A DNA stretch of 64,000 nucleotides from Rheum nobile (GCA_027886185.1 WOAB01000098.1:2294001-2358000); one strand, 5' to 3'. Counted from the stretch's first letter, positions 10,481 through 21,939 are shown. The notes: a model not told the origin generated them from the letters alone. A program made the numbers and translations.

Positions 10481-12009
10481 ATCAAATCGTCAACACAAGT
10501 ATCATGGTCACCTTCCTCGGACTCGGACTCATATAATCCTTGGGAATTAATTAGGAGAGTTCTCCTATTAGGACAATCTTTCATCATATGACCTCTACCT
10601 TGACACTTATAACATACAACATCCCTAGCTCTAGGAGAGGGATTAGAAGTACTCCCTTTAGGGTTGTTGAAGGGTGCGGTGGTTGGCCTAGGTCCGGTGG
10701 GAGGTTGACTTGGTAGGGCACTCCTTCTTAGTCCTCCTTGTTCCACATGAGGACTCGGAGAGGGTCCTTGAATTCTTCCTTGAGGGCTCGGTGGATATCT
10801 TCTATTGTGGCCTTGGACTTGACCTTGACTTTTCCAATTGCTTGATTGGCCACTCATCCCTCTTGCTCCACGACTAGCATCCTTAAGTTTTCTCTCGACG
10901 TTGAGAGCTAAGTGTAGCAAGTCTTCCATAGTGGCATAAGGATAAAAGTCAATCTCAAGAGTAAGGGATGGATTAAGGATGCGAAGATACCTAGCCATTG
11001 TGGATTCTTCATCCTTTTGAACATTTGCCCGTATCATGGCTACTTGCATGGCATGGTAGGTTTCTTCGGCACTCATGGACCCTTGTCTAAGGTTCTCCAA
11101 CCTTTGCCTCAATTCCCTATGGTGATGTTGTGGAATGAACCTAGCTCTCATCAAGACTTTCATTTGTTCCCATGTGGCTACGGGTGGGTCAAGGTTCCTT
11201 CTTCTTTCCTTCACTAAATTGGTCCACCATAAAAGAGCATAGTTAGAAAATTCCAAAGAAGCAAGTTGTACCTTCTTAGCATCAATGAAGTTATGACAAC
11301 TCCATATTTGCTCAATCTTGGTTTCCCATTCCATGTACACATCTGGTTCACATTTTCCTTCAAAGGATGGGATCTTGATTTTAATCTTTCCAACACCATC
11401 TTGCTCAAGTTCTCGACGACCTCGATTATCTCTTGGGTGTGGGTGTCTCCTAAGTGGTTCATGTCTCCACATTTCTTCTCTCATCTCGTCCTCATCATCA
11501 TACTCGAGCCTTGGATCATCATGAAACTCATTGAAACGGTTAAGGGCAAGGGGCACCTCATTTCGAGGGAGAGCATATGCAACATTAGGGACTTGACGAT
11601 TGACGAAAGGTAATTGATTTTGAGTCAAAGGATCATACCCTGTCGTGGGTGCGGCCAGCGTGCGACTCGCGCCAGAACCGGAAGCAGGGGCTTCTGTGGT
11701 GTTCACCGCGGGCGCGGTGTACCCTGCCGCGGGTGCGGCAAGACCCTCAGCGACTGGAGGATTTGCACTTGGTGGCGCGGTGTTGGCGCCGGATCCTCCT
11801 CCTTGGGCTGAGAACGAACCCAAAGGGGCATTCATGGATAGAGCCGGGGGTCGCTCGGCCTCCAAAGTGGTTAACCGAGTGGCGATCGCGGCCAATTGCG
11901 CCGTCATAGCATTCAACATGTTGAAGACCTCGGGGGGAACCGGTTCCGGGCTGCGTGAGGAGGGCGTGGGGCTGTTGGGCCTCGACCTAGACATGATCAC
12001 AATCAACAA
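10444..12009 (-). pseudogene. Gag of the gypsy element
   Basis: A 521-codon frame. The likely start is the sixth codon (MSRSRPNSPTPSSR, 11994), since that N-terminus looks like plant gypsy gag. The capsid part includes YMEWETKIEQIW, WWTNLVKERRR and MKVLMRARFIPQHHHRELRQ. A basic, Pro/Ser-rich linker follows, then the CCHC knuckle CYKCQGRGHMMKDC (C466-C479). The last ~14 residues are out of frame with protease. A single missing base after CVDD shifts the frame, and the next frame resumes at MHESDNDYPDG. Gag and pol were therefore one polyprotein. Confidence 0.9.
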
Positions 12010-13230
12010 ACAATCAACCTTGTCAAGTTAGTGAAATCAAAATATCCTCACAAGTGTTTGGCACTCGTGTGTTTGATCCCTCACACTCAAGTTGATGGTA
12101 ATGCAACTTTGATGTAGTGCCTTGAATCGATTAACAACTCCACATGAAATGGATGAACTTAGACAATCACTTGTCACCTTGGTAAAGGGCACTTGGACAA
12201 GAGATATTTTGAGGTTAGCTCCAAGGGTCTCACAAACAAAACAAGCAAAAGAAGAACTCAAACAAAGAACACAACAAGATACTCAAGATCAACTCAATTG
12301 CAAGAATGAAATGCAATGTATTCAATGTTAAAGACTCAAATTTGAACTCAAAAGGACCAATTTATGCCTTGCTTGTCTTACACTTGTGCAAAGGAGGTTG
12401 GATGGACGGATTGGAGGTAAGGCAAGGGAAGGCAAGGTTCTTCAAGCTTGGCTCTTCATTCTTCTTTGATCTCTTCTTGATTTGCTTCTTGAAAGTTGAC
12501 TAAGTGCAAAATCTCTTTTGTTAAGCACTTGCAACTTAACACACTAATACAACAAATACTACACATAAACAATGCAAGAAAGTCTTCCCTTTTCTTTTCT
12601 CTTTTTTTTTTGATATTCTGAAATTCTCTTCTTCTTTTTTTTTGATGCAAAAACGTGCCCAACAAATATACAATAGGTTGTTCTCTTTTCTTCACTTTTG
12701 GAGCAACAAAAAGGGGTGATATGACTTGGTAGAACTTAGGATGGTACAAAAGGGAGTTGGTAGCCTTTTGGACAGCTTTTGGGGCTGTCTTGGGGCTGAG
12801 TAGGGGGGCTGAAAAGCAACTTAGGGGGGTGGCTTGTAGCTGGCTCGTTTTTGGGGAAGTGGTGAGGGTTTTGTGGGGAGTTGGTAGCTGGTTTTGGGGG
12901 TGTGGTAGCTGGGTTTTGGTGAGGCTAGAGATGGTGTTCTTCAAGCTCCAACAAGGGTGCTCTTGGTGTTCTTGGAGGCCAAGAAAACGCAGTTGTTCGG
13001 GGGAGGATTTCTGGGCAGATTTCGGTTTCAAAAATGCAAGGCAATGTAGGGGTATAGGGAAAGGAATCAACACCAAAGCACAAGCAAATGCAAGCAAAAA
13101 CACAACCAAACTTGGAATTGAAAGACTCAACAAAGGTGAACATAAAATGACTCAAGAGAGGCTTGCAAACCCGATTTTTGTTATTGTTTTTGAAGCGGGC
13201 TGCATTGACATGGTGGCTCAACGTCCCAAA
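12010..13230 (-). other. Untranslated leader of the gypsy element
   Basis: The 1.2 kb between primer site and gag has no recognisable domain. A 225-codon minus-strand frame (13133-12456) is low-complexity, rich in Leu/Ser/Lys, and looks like chance. T-rich runs at 12600-12650 and T/G-rich sequence at 12750-12950 are prominent. Confidence 0.6.
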
Positions 13231-13243
13231 GCTCTGATTTCCA
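13231..13243 (-). other. Primer-binding site of the gypsy element, variant iMet type
   Basis: GCTCTGATTTCCA on plus reads TGGAAATCAGAGC on the element strand, which differs from the canonical TGGTATCAGAGC by one inserted A and one substitution. It lies at the correct side of gag. The LTR end expected directly beyond it is missing: the next sequence matches LTR position 6808 onward, so about 620 bp of LTR is lost here. Confidence 0.6.
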
Positions 13244-15187
13244 ACTGGGTTTCGGCCAACTGGGTTCCAAAAGGGGGAGTTTCTGTAGAGCCGCCGCGGG
13301 TACGCCAGGGGAACCGCTGGGTGCGATCAACTGGTTTCCAGAAGGGAGAGTTTCTGTCGAACCGCCGTGGGTGCACCATTGGGACCGCCGGGTGCGGTAT
13401 GTGCCCTGTATGCTCCTATGGTAATCATGGTCGAGAGGCGGGGCTTGGGTTCTTCATCCATGGTGGCCTCCTTTGCTAAGCACAAGGTAATGACAACGTC
13501 CGTCTCTTCTTGGAGTGATTTGGCTTGTGACCTTGTGACGGGGCCTTTAGAAGGAGGTTGAGGGGATGGTCCCGCATCATCAAAATAAAGAAAGGCAAGT
13601 GGCTTATATAGTCCACACAACATGGCCCAACAGGCAAGTGGTTTGTGTGGACTATATAAGCCACTTCCCTGCTTGGTTGGTGCCTGTCTTATGTTGTGAG
13701 GTTCCCTGCATCACCCGAGAGAGACCCCCTGGATCACATCCGACTCTTTTGGTTCCACAAAGGGAGTGTTTTACACATAAAAAGGTTATCTACCAAAATA
13801 AAGAAAGGCAAGTGGACTATATAGTCCACACAACAACGGGGCTTTGTGTGCAAGACAAACTCTGTGCTTAGCAAGAAGAGTCGGACGTTGTCATTACCTT
13901 GTGCTTAGCAAAGGAGGCCACCATGGATGAAGAACCCAAGCCCCGCCTCTCGATCATGATCACCATAGGAGCATACAGGGCACATACCGCACCCGGCGGT
14001 CCCAATGGTGCACCCACGGCGGTTCGACAGAAACTCCCCCTTCTGGAAACCAGTTGACCGCACCCAGTGGTTCCCCTGGCGCACCCGCGGCGGCTCTACA
14101 GAAACTCCCCCTTTTGGAACCCAGTTGGCCGTACCCGGCGGTTCTCCTGGCGCACTGAGCCATTTTGAGGTTCCAATGGTGCACCCAAGCCAAATCACCC
14201 GGCCAGGAGAACCGTCGGGTGCGGCCAACTGGGTTCCAAAAGGGGGAGTTTCTGTAGAGCCGCCGCGGGTGCGCCAGGGGAACCGCTGGGTGCGGTCAAC
14301 TGGTTTCCAGAAGGGGGAGTTTCTGTCGAACCGCCGTGGGTGCACCATTGGGACCGCCGGCCCCGCCTCTCGACCATGATCACCATAGGAGCATACAGGG
14401 CACATACCGCACCCGGCGGTCCCAATGGTGCACCCACGGCGGTTCGACAGAAACTCCCCCTTCTGGAAACCAGTTGACCGCACCCAGCGGTTCCCTTGGC
14501 GCACCCGCGGCGGCTCTACAGAAACTCCCCCTTTTGGAACCCAGTTGGCCGCACTCGGTGGTTCTCCTGGCGCACCCGCGGCAGCACCATAGAAGCGGCC
14601 CACTTATGTTGTTTTTGTTGGTTGGTTTGTGTGGACTATATAAGCCACTTGCCTTTCTTTATTTTGGTAGACAACCTTTTTATGTGTAAAACACTCCCTT
14701 TGTGGAACCAAAAGAGTCGGACGTGATCCAGAGGGTCTCTCTCGGGTGATGCAGGGAACCTCACAACGGCCCCGTTGTTGTGTGGACTATATAAGCCACT
14801 TGCCTTTTTTTATTTTGGTAGACAACCTTTTTATGTGTAAAACACGGGTGATGCAGGGAACCTCACAACGGCCCCGTTGTTGTGTGGACACATAAAAAGG
14901 TTTGTGTGGACTATATAAGCCACTTCCCTGCTTTGTGTGGACTATATAGTCCACACAACATGGCCCACTTATGTTGTTTTTGTTGGTTGGTTTGTGTGGA
15001 CTATATAAGCCACTTCCCTGCTTGGTTGGTGCCTGCCTGCACAGCATGGCCCAACAGGCGACGGGTTGGGGTCCACGGTCTGCAGACCTGATCCAGGGGG
15101 TCTCTCTCGGGTCTACATGGTTACCTACCCTGTACAGGTGGGGCCATGTGGGTTCGGCGGCTGAGCCGTTGTGAGGTTCCCTGCATC
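13244..15187. repeat. Scrambled 5' LTR region: mosaic of direct and inverted LTR fragments
   Basis: Segments match the intact LTR in alternating orientation. 13255-13580 is direct to 6808-7133. 13581-13620 is direct to about 6692-6731. 13742-13832 is direct to about 6638-6728. 13890-14155 is inverted to about 7035-6770. 14205-14361 is direct to about 6795-6950. 14362-14720 is inverted to about 6990-6638. Shorter words such as GTGTGGACTATATAAGCC recur at 13632, 14631, 14781, 14905 and 14995. Pieces of a SINE-like tail (GTGAGGTTCCCTGCATCA or its complement) are interspersed at about 13695, 14745, 14850 and 15170. There is no gene here; the frames across it are repeats of the LTR-coded peptide. 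Assembly error is an alternative explanation. Confidence 0.7.
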
Positions 15188-15465
15188 ATAAAAGTGCACT
15201 TTTATGATGTGATCCGAGCCCACCTGGGCCCGCCTTCCCATGGTCTGCCTCGATCGGCGCTCTGACCCAGCGGCCCAGCCCACGGTCTGCCTCATGCGGT
15301 GATCTGACCGCTGGCGCCCTGATCACATAGCAGGGCTGCAGCCCCTGCACCCCAACCTGGAGGGAGGCTATGCACCTGTTAATCTCCCAGGATGTTGGAG
15401 GGGGGAATCGAACCCCCGACCCTTTGATATGAGGGCAATGGCTTACCACTCATATCACCAACTAC
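15188..15465 (-). repeat. tRNA-derived SINE-like unit, minus orientation
   Basis: On the minus strand, a tRNA-like head carries an A-box-like TAGTTGGTGATATGAGTGG and a B-box GGGTTCGATTCC about 45 bp later. A GC-rich unrelated body extends toward 15188. The head resembles that of the plus-strand unit starting at 15466, so the two stand head to head. It is not a tRNA gene: the anticodon arm and acceptor stem do not form properly. Confidence 0.55.
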
Positions 15466-15719
15466 ACTGCAGCTCAATTGGTGATACAAGGTGCATTCCA
15501 CATGCCCTTGTATCAAAGGTCAGGGGTTCGAAACCACCTGGCAACAACCTGCTTGGTTGGTGCCTGCCTGCACAGCATGGCCCAACAGGCTACGGGTTGG
15601 GGTCCACGGTCTGCAGACCTGATCCAGGGGGTCTCTCTCGGGTCTACATGGTTACCTACCCTGCACAGGTGGGGCCATGTGGGTTCGGCGGCTGAGCCGT
15701 TGTGAGGTTCCCTGCATCA
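15466..15719 (+). repeat. tRNA-derived SINE-like unit, plus orientation
   Basis: The head has GCAGCTCAATTGGTGATACA (A-box region) and GGGGTTCGAAACC (B-box). The body from 15550 to 15719 is a near-identical repeat of 15018-15187 and ends GTGAGGTTCCCTGCATCA. The end coincides with the right terminus of the gypsy insertion, so it is not clear whether this terminus is LTR or SINE in origin. Confidence 0.5.
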
Positions 15720-16472
15720 GTTTGGGCCCATTTTTGGAAGAAGCCCACTTAACGCATCCAGCTACCATGTTCTAGAAGGGAAAGCTCAAAAGATTTCCGA
15801 TTTAAGAGTTATTAGATCTATAAGACACTAATTAGAGGAAGCTTTTACTAGGCTAGTTCAAGAGTTTAAACTCCAGTTTTGTAAGCCTATTTAAGCATGC
15901 CTCATGAGCCTTTTGTAAGCATCTTTCAATCAACAATCAAATACAAAAGAAAGCTCTCAAGCTTCAATTCCCTTTTTGAGAAAAGCTTCCTAGATCGTGT
16001 GTAACATCGATTTTGTTGTGTTCATCTTCTTGGGTGAGTTGTATCCCTTGAACTTGATCCAACTTGTCTCCAACGAGTGGTGTGTTAGATCTACTCCAAG
16101 GAGTCACTTATCCTTCCACTTACACCGCCAAACCCATCAACATCCATTTCCCTTTCACATTCTTCCACCAAACGACTCATCTCGCAGAACTCCTTCCCGA
16201 ATCCCTCTGTGACCCCTCAGTAGATTCGCCATATCTTTCGACTCATATATCGGTTTCACTTTCAAATTTGGAGGCTATAAACTAGACTTCAAGATCTAAC
16301 TTCTAGAGTTGGAATCATTCAATTTGGAGTCCAGAGCAAAGAGAACGACCCAATTGAAAACGGAACAGAATTCTGGAAAAATACTGTATGCGGCCGAACA
16401 AGTTCAACCTTGCTTGGAACCCACCTTGGTGTCTACCTTGCACCGAGATTGAGGGGATCCTAGTCCATATCA
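15720..16472 (+). repeat. 3' LTR of the outer element, right part
   Basis: It continues the LTR interrupted at 6183, after the GTTTG duplication at 15720-15724, and ends CATATCA at 16472. The TSD ATTTG follows at 16473-16477. The two parts sum to the length of the intact 5' LTR within a base. Confidence 0.9.
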
Positions 16473-16909
16473 ATTTGTCTCTTCCACATGCACCCAGTAA
16501 AGTCAGAATCAAAACAAGGGACCTTATAGTTGTACCTTCGCTGGTAAGTTGTAAAAAATTGTACATTCATGTCCAACCATAGCTTGCAATGAGGATACCA
16601 CTTTAGTCGGCCTCTCTTTTGCTAATTTTGCCCTGAGTTTGGGGGCCGTTATCTTAATAACCCTAACCTAAACCTTGTAACAATTGAAAATTAAAGCAAT
16701 ATTAAAGCATAGTATAAATCCCAATGAATGTCCAATTATTGATTAATAAATCACACACAAATCTGTTTTTAATAAAACATATGAACAACAAACACAAACA
16801 CAAGTCCAGGTAGTAAACAACAAACTCAAATTCACCTGAAACATGAAAGAGTACACTTGTGCAAATACTTAGCATCTCAAACACACACAAAAGGGAGCAA
16901 CTAATCCAT

Positions 16910-17935
16910 CTATGGTCTACAGAAGACCGTGTACGCATGATCCAACCAATTGACCTTGTATGAATCGTTTTTTATCTTCATAAAAATGCGACGTCTATCT
17001 GGCTTGTCTAGATCGGTTATGGAAAAACACCAAACCTCGGATCCCACACTCAAGAGACCATTTTCAAAAAATCGTTCGAGAACCTCAACAGCGCCGTCGT
17101 ACGATGTCTCATTCCCTGAGGTGGCACCAGCATAAGCATTACTAGCATTAAAATCACTCTTCACCAAAGACAACATTTGTTTACCCATATCTCCCACCAA
17201 TGCCAATTGTTCGTTATACATGGTCACTGCTGGCGGTTGCCTTCTCTTTTTTCTGGTATTGCCTTTCAGTTGTAATGCTATGGGTTTTGCCCTTTAACTG
17301 CGATGCCACACGTCCTATCGTCACATCCGTGCATGGTTGAGTATCCAAGGTGTTCATAAAGTCATTAATGTCCTCTTTAGCGTCTTTATCCAATTGGTGC
17401 CCAAGGGAATCCTCCTCCTCAAAGAGGACAACATCATCCCCCTATAGATAGAGGAACGGGACCATGTTCCATCGATGCAAAAACAACGTGTTTCCTAGAT
17501 GCCACAAGTTCAGAATGTATGTTGTCCCACAAATCGCTAATTTTCGGTTTCACCCTTATCCTTTTGAATGTGCTATACGCATCACCTAACTCCTGAACAA
17601 ATATATGGTAATCGTTAGAAAATAAAAAGGATATTTGTATGAAAAACCCCAAGGATGAAAGAAATACATTGTAATTGTACCCATTTTTTCATTTGCCACC
17701 ATTCTTCATCCGCAACTATACGACTAGTTGACTCATCCCATCCTACACCAGTCTCCATGTGCCTTATTTTCCCCTAGTTGGTCCATAGTTTTCTTTGATT
17801 GTTATATTCGTTTTGGACAGTTTTAGGGGTTATAGCCTTCTTTGCCCTCTTCTAAAATTCCTCACATATCTCGGCCCAACAAAAGTCGATACCGTACCCA
17901 TTCTTCCTTTTAAGATATCTTAGGACTTCTAAAAA
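16910..17935 (-). pseudogene. Myb/SANT-like domain protein remnant, partner of the Harbinger transposase
   Basis: On the minus strand, YGIDFCWAEICEEF, then ITPKTVQNEYNNQRKLWTN, then METGVGWDESTSRIVADEEW follow the pattern of the plant Myb/SANT-like DNA-binding domain (Myb_DNA-bind_3), including the GW.....V.A..E.W signature. Downstream pieces include FVQELGDAYSTFKRIRVKPK, an acidic segment GDDVVLFEEEDSLGHQLDKD and a C-terminal frame of 105 residues starting at 17227. Stops after EICEEF and LWTN break it. In PIF/Harbinger elements a Myb-like protein is needed with the transposase, which fits the remnant at 806-1880 on the other side of the LTR insertion. Confidence 0.72.
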
Positions 17936-17939
17936 AAGT

Positions 17940-18860
17940 AAACGTAAGCGGCTCGGTCTAGTGGAAGGACTTTTGGGTTGCTATGTCCTTCCCATTTCCT
18001 TTCCCTTTCAAAATTTGGCTATCTATATTTTGTTCAACCATGTCCTAATATTATTTTCACACATGACACAACAATTTCCAACCAACTCCAAAACAACATG
18101 TAACAATGTCCAATGGAAAAAATGCCTTGCTAAGAATGTAATAATTTAAAATAAGTATAGGTGAAATCCACCAAACAAGTCATAATACAAGTCTAACTTT
18201 AAAAGCTGCATACTACTAAAATAGAACTTAATCAAGCGGGAAAGAATGAGGAACATGTTGAATCTGCTATTAATAGAATGGCACAACAAGATTTAATTTC
18301 TTTTGTTTCCAACCATAAACTTAGGGACTCAGACAAACAAAAGTTACATAAGAAATGGAACAAAGGAAATAAACACATGCACTTGTATTTGTGCAAATTC
18401 ATCAAAGGTATTAAAGTTGCACCTAAATTTATGAAACTTGCATATTGAAACATCTGCAAATGGGCAACTATGATGTGTACTTTTATTCTCTATGCCTTCT
18501 GGTGAATTTTCCATCTTTCATAACATTGTTATTTTGAGTAAATTCAGTGATGTGAAAATGCAAATGATAACAACCTGCTCAAAGTTGTTTAGAATAGTCA
18601 AGATATAAAATCCCTACTTTTGTGAGTAGCCTTATTGGAGAGGCTTACAAACTGGATAAATTTGTAAGTTTTGGTACACCACTTAGTGAATATTAGCTTT
18701 AGAAACTATATGCTCGATTTATTATCTTTTCATGTTGGAGCTCACACAATCGTTTCCTCCTTGTCAGAACAAGGGAATATGATTTTGGCCTCTCAATATA
18801 TCCACATAATTGGATTATGTCCCTCTGTAATGAAAATAAGTTTGTCATTTTCTAATTACA
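17940..18860. other. No gene recognised
   Basis: AT-rich sequence with only short chance frames. It may include the end of the Harbinger element, but I found no terminal inverted repeat here. Confidence 0.4.
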
Positions 18861-18866
18861 TTTAGG

Positions 18867-19199
18867 CAATGAGGGGGCCTAGCGGCTAGGCGAGGCCTAA
18901 GCGGATTAAAAATTAATGCCTAGTCTATATGATTACTTTACTGTGTTATATCAAATCCATTAATGTTTATAAAAATATGTTGGAATGGAATTTGATATTT
19001 TATTATAGGCCTTATTTTACAAAGCATAACCCAAAACTATGTTCTATACATCCGTCATCTCTTAAGATGTTGTTGCTTCCACAACATCAGAAGCTTCTTC
19101 TCGCCTAGGCGGCCATAAGCGGGGTCCTAGGCAAGGGATGATCGCTTAGCGCCCAGGGGAGGCCTAGGCAGCCCTAGGCGGAGATTTTTAGAACACTGC
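18867..19199. repeat. MITE-like repeat with CCTAGGCGG words
   Basis: Repeated GGCCTAG.GGCTAGGCG and CCTAGGCGG words sit at both ends of a 330-bp AT-rich core. The right end reads AGATTTTTAGAACACTG, whose complement CAGTGTTCTAAAAATCT is a recurrent terminus of small plant DNA elements. A clean TSD was not found, so the class (possibly hAT-type) is uncertain. Confidence 0.45.
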
Positions 19200-20162
19200 T
19201 TATAGGTAATGTATCGAAGGAAGTGATTTCTGACTTATTATTCTCTAAGGTATCTTTGCTCCAGATCTTGTTTTGTTGATTCACGTAGTTTGAGTCTACC
19301 ATGGGGTATAGTATTACATTCTATTATCTCTTTTTCTTTTATGAAACTTTTCTTTTACATTATTCTCTAAGTGCATTTTTCTGCATTTGAACAAACGTGT
19401 GTGTATTTATTCCTTCACATTGCATAAATTGTTCCAAATACGTGCATGAAAGGTGGCCCCTACCCTCTGAGTTATGAATTTATCTACTTGTTGATGTTTT
19501 GATATGCATGTTTCATGTAGACAAAATGTATGCTTGGGTTAGGTTTAAACTACTAAGCAAAATTAAGAGTTGCCCACAATACAGTAAGAGTGGAGCATCA
19601 ATTGCACTTCATGTCAAAATCTTCAGTTTAGGATTTGAAAGTTGTTTTGGGTTCGAACACCTACCATTTTAATCGTTGAGCTCCGTGATGCTGAGGGTCT
19701 CGGACTTGGTTGCACAATGACCTTAGCGACGGTGACCAAGGGTTTAGCTCCAACGTCGCTACGCCTTGGCTGATGCAGACCAATGGAAGGAAGAGAGAAG
19801 GTGTTGATGTTGGATTTCTGTTGTTGTGGAGTTGTGTGAGAGGAAGAGAGGTTTATGTTTAGAAAATCACAAGGACATCACGTGAATTTAGGGTTAGAAA
19901 ATCACGTATAACTGGACCTAAAAATTAAATTTGACCCTTTTAATAATTTTACTATTTTAACTTTTATATTTTATCACTAAAAAATATTATTTATCAAACA
20001 TGTCAGAACAAAACTAAACATCTAACATTCAATTAAGTACAAGATTTAACACCAGCATCAACATCATCCTATTACCGAACATAGTGCATTTTTTAGGAGC
20101 ACAGCACAACTTCATACTTTTTCGGAGCATGGATGCCCTCTCTCCTCTCTATCAACAGGAAA
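19200..20162. other. No gene recognised
   Basis: Non-coding sequence with no open frame of interest and no domain-like segment. Confidence 0.45.
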
Positions 20163-20471
20163 CTAGTTTAGCGCCCGTGCCATGCACGGGTAAATCAAAA
20201 TTTATTAGTTAGCAAATTATATAAAAGTTGCATAATTTGTTTAACCGGAAAATGAGTTAGGTAGTATAGAATTTTGAATACAACTAAGGAGCAATGACAA
20301 ATACATCCTCATAAAACATGTCTTACGCATCTACTACATCTTGACAAATATGAACAAAATGCAAGAAAATTTTGTTAAAAAATATTGCAACAATGCCTCT
20401 GTTAGGCGTCTGACTCAATTTTTTCACTGATCAAAGCGTTCAACAAATTGATAAGAATCAGTTTACCATAC

Positions 20472-20602
20472 CCCTCCTAGCAGCAAAAGCAAGAATCCTC
20501 TGGCGAGGCTGGCCTTGCTCATCTACACGAGTGATACTATTTATCAATTTAGTCGTAGCACTGTCCTCAAATGGAATCTGATTCAGTTGAGAGTTATCTT
20601 GG
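20472..20602 (-). pseudogene. Captured exon, possibly from a TPR-type protein gene
   Basis: Bounded by an AG acceptor and a GTATGG donor. It encodes a segment that ends VDEQGQPRQRILAFAARR. I recall a similar segment in a plant TPR-repeat protein family, but the match rests on memory and a short stretch. No neighbouring exon of the same gene was found. Confidence 0.4.
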
Positions 20603-21476
20603 CTGCAAAATTAGATTAACATGGTTACCAAACAACAGTGAAAACCAATCTACATATCTATTAGATCTATTCAACGCCAATATCCATAAACATGAATGAA
20701 CTTCATCTTATTTGCAGAGAACATATGTGAGACCATGCAGTCAAATTTCTCAGAATTTCAGGTTCACTGCTACTAACGCAATAATTTAATAGTGAAGATA
20801 CAATCAATTGCACACCTAAATTATTATCAATATTCGTTTCATTCTCAAAGCGCATTCGTATCACTAAGAATACGAATGCGAATAATTCACCATTTAAGCA
20901 CAAATATCAGCTAGTAGGACCCGGTGAACTTTCAAAAATAAAAAAGGAACTTCACTTTTTGTAAGTTAACTGCTTTAAAGAATTTTTTTTAAAATAATAT
21001 ACCTGAAGGACTCGGTGAACTTTCAAAATCTGACTAAAGAGCCTCCTTTGATCATCCTTGACTCTATGTTGTTGTCCTAAAAATCCGAGTAAACAAATTT
21101 TAGCTACCAGAGCACTCTACATCCAAACTCCATGTCCCTACTTCTTATTTATAATAATATGAATTCTCCCTCAAAATGAAGAGGCTTCTGGAAAGGAAAA
21201 ATAGAGAGACTAATTTATGATAGCTTATGACAATTGATTGCAAATTCATCTGAAGGAAACAAAACAAATGTTTCCTGCAGATAGTCTCTAGTGTATTACC
21301 TCAAAATTATGAAATTATGCTACATGGACTATCATCTCAGTTACAAATTCTCTTTCCTATTACCAAAGAAGTAGAAGACATCGTAAGGTGAGGAGGAATT
21401 AAGGATTGCTTTTGAAAAGTTTAGTTGTTATCAGTATGATACTTCCAACAAATAAAAATGTCAAGTGAATTCATAC

Positions 21477-21939
21477 CTTCAGTTGACTCTAGTCTGTATC
21501 TGGCAGTTCTATATTTCTGCAGTTGCAAGATACATTCATGCTTAGAGTAGATTATAAAATAATCAAAAAGACTTTTAAGCAATAAAGAGGTTCAGGAGAG
21601 AAAGAATTTGAGGAAAGTGTTGGCAGAATGCATATACTACACATGCCTGAAGATGGCTTTTAACATGGTAGATAGTCAAGCCTTCAACTTTCATTAGCTT
21701 CAGCACACCTTTAGGAGTAGCTCCTATAGGTTAGAGTTTAAAAACATCATGATGAGCTGATATATCTCACATTTAAGAAGGAAAAAATACAATTGAGAAG
21801 TACACACTTTCACTACCACCAAGCTTGGCAACTGCCTCCACGAAAGCTTCATGTAATTCTGGCATCCATCGCATGCGTGGCTTGCTTGGAGCAGCAGCTG
21901 AGGAAGAAGAAGGGCTAACAACAGCATTAGCTTCAGAAC
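21477..21939 (-). pseudogene. MYB-CC (PHR1-like) GARP-domain gene fragment, three exons
   Basis: Three exons on the minus strand splice in phase. Exon 21939-21808 encodes a Ser/Ala-rich lead and KPRMRWMPELHEAFVEAV up to GGSE. Exon 21723-21647 encodes TPKGVLKLMKVEGLTIYHV and ends SHLQ, with a GC donor. Exon 21516-21477 encodes KYRTARYRLESTEG. Together they form a complete MYB-CC/GARP DNA-binding domain, including the SHLQKY core. The usual W-T-P is W-M-P here. The coiled-coil exon expected next was not found, so I read this as a captured fragment. MYB-CC proteins such as PHR1 regulate phosphate starvation genes; nothing suggests this copy does. Confidence 0.8.

Larger units (their letters stand above)
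6184..15719 (-). mobile_element. Nested Ty3/gypsy retrotransposon, near-intact coding region, CRM-like chromovirus candidate
   Basis: The element begins TGATGCGGGG and ends CCCTGCATCA, flanked by GTTTG at 6179-6183 and 15720-15724. The coding region is on the minus strand: gag (12009-10444), protease-RT-RNase H (10480-8495) and integrase (8410-6881). The order PR-RT-RH-INT is Ty3/gypsy. The polyprotein tail runs into the 3' LTR and has no classical chromodomain, and the RT block resembles the centromeric retrotransposon (CRM) clade. The clade call is inference. Two lesions are clear: a one-base deletion between gag and protease, and a nonsense codon between RNase H and integrase. The 5' LTR region (right side) is heavily rearranged. 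Confidence 0.9.
2014..16472 (+). mobile_element. Pol-less LTR retrotransposon (gag-remnant type), interrupted by a nested gypsy element
   Basis: Two LTRs of about 1.25 kb, a tRNA-iMet primer site and a polypurine tract frame a short internal region that holds one long ORF with a gag-type CCHC knuckle and no reverse transcriptase or integrase. With the nested insertion (6184-15719) and its 5-bp duplication removed, the element is about 4.9 kb. The TSD is ATTTG on both sides. This layout matches non-autonomous elements that keep only gag-derived sequence (TR-GAG or LARD-like). It inserted into a Harbinger element, between the transposase and the Myb-like gene. Mobilisation would need enzymes from another element. 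Confidence 0.88.

Noticed and set aside
12456..13133. A 225-codon minus-strand frame upstream of gag
   Set aside because: Leader sequence of the gypsy element, with Leu/Ser/Lys-biased composition and no similarity to gag.
13905..14603. A 232-codon minus-strand frame in the mosaic
   Set aside because: It is open only because GC-rich LTR repeat units lack stops; the peptide is a repetition of translated LTR.
15395..15470. Possible tRNA gene (A-box and B-box words)
   Set aside because: The acceptor and anticodon stems do not form and a related inverted unit adjoins it; better explained as a SINE head.
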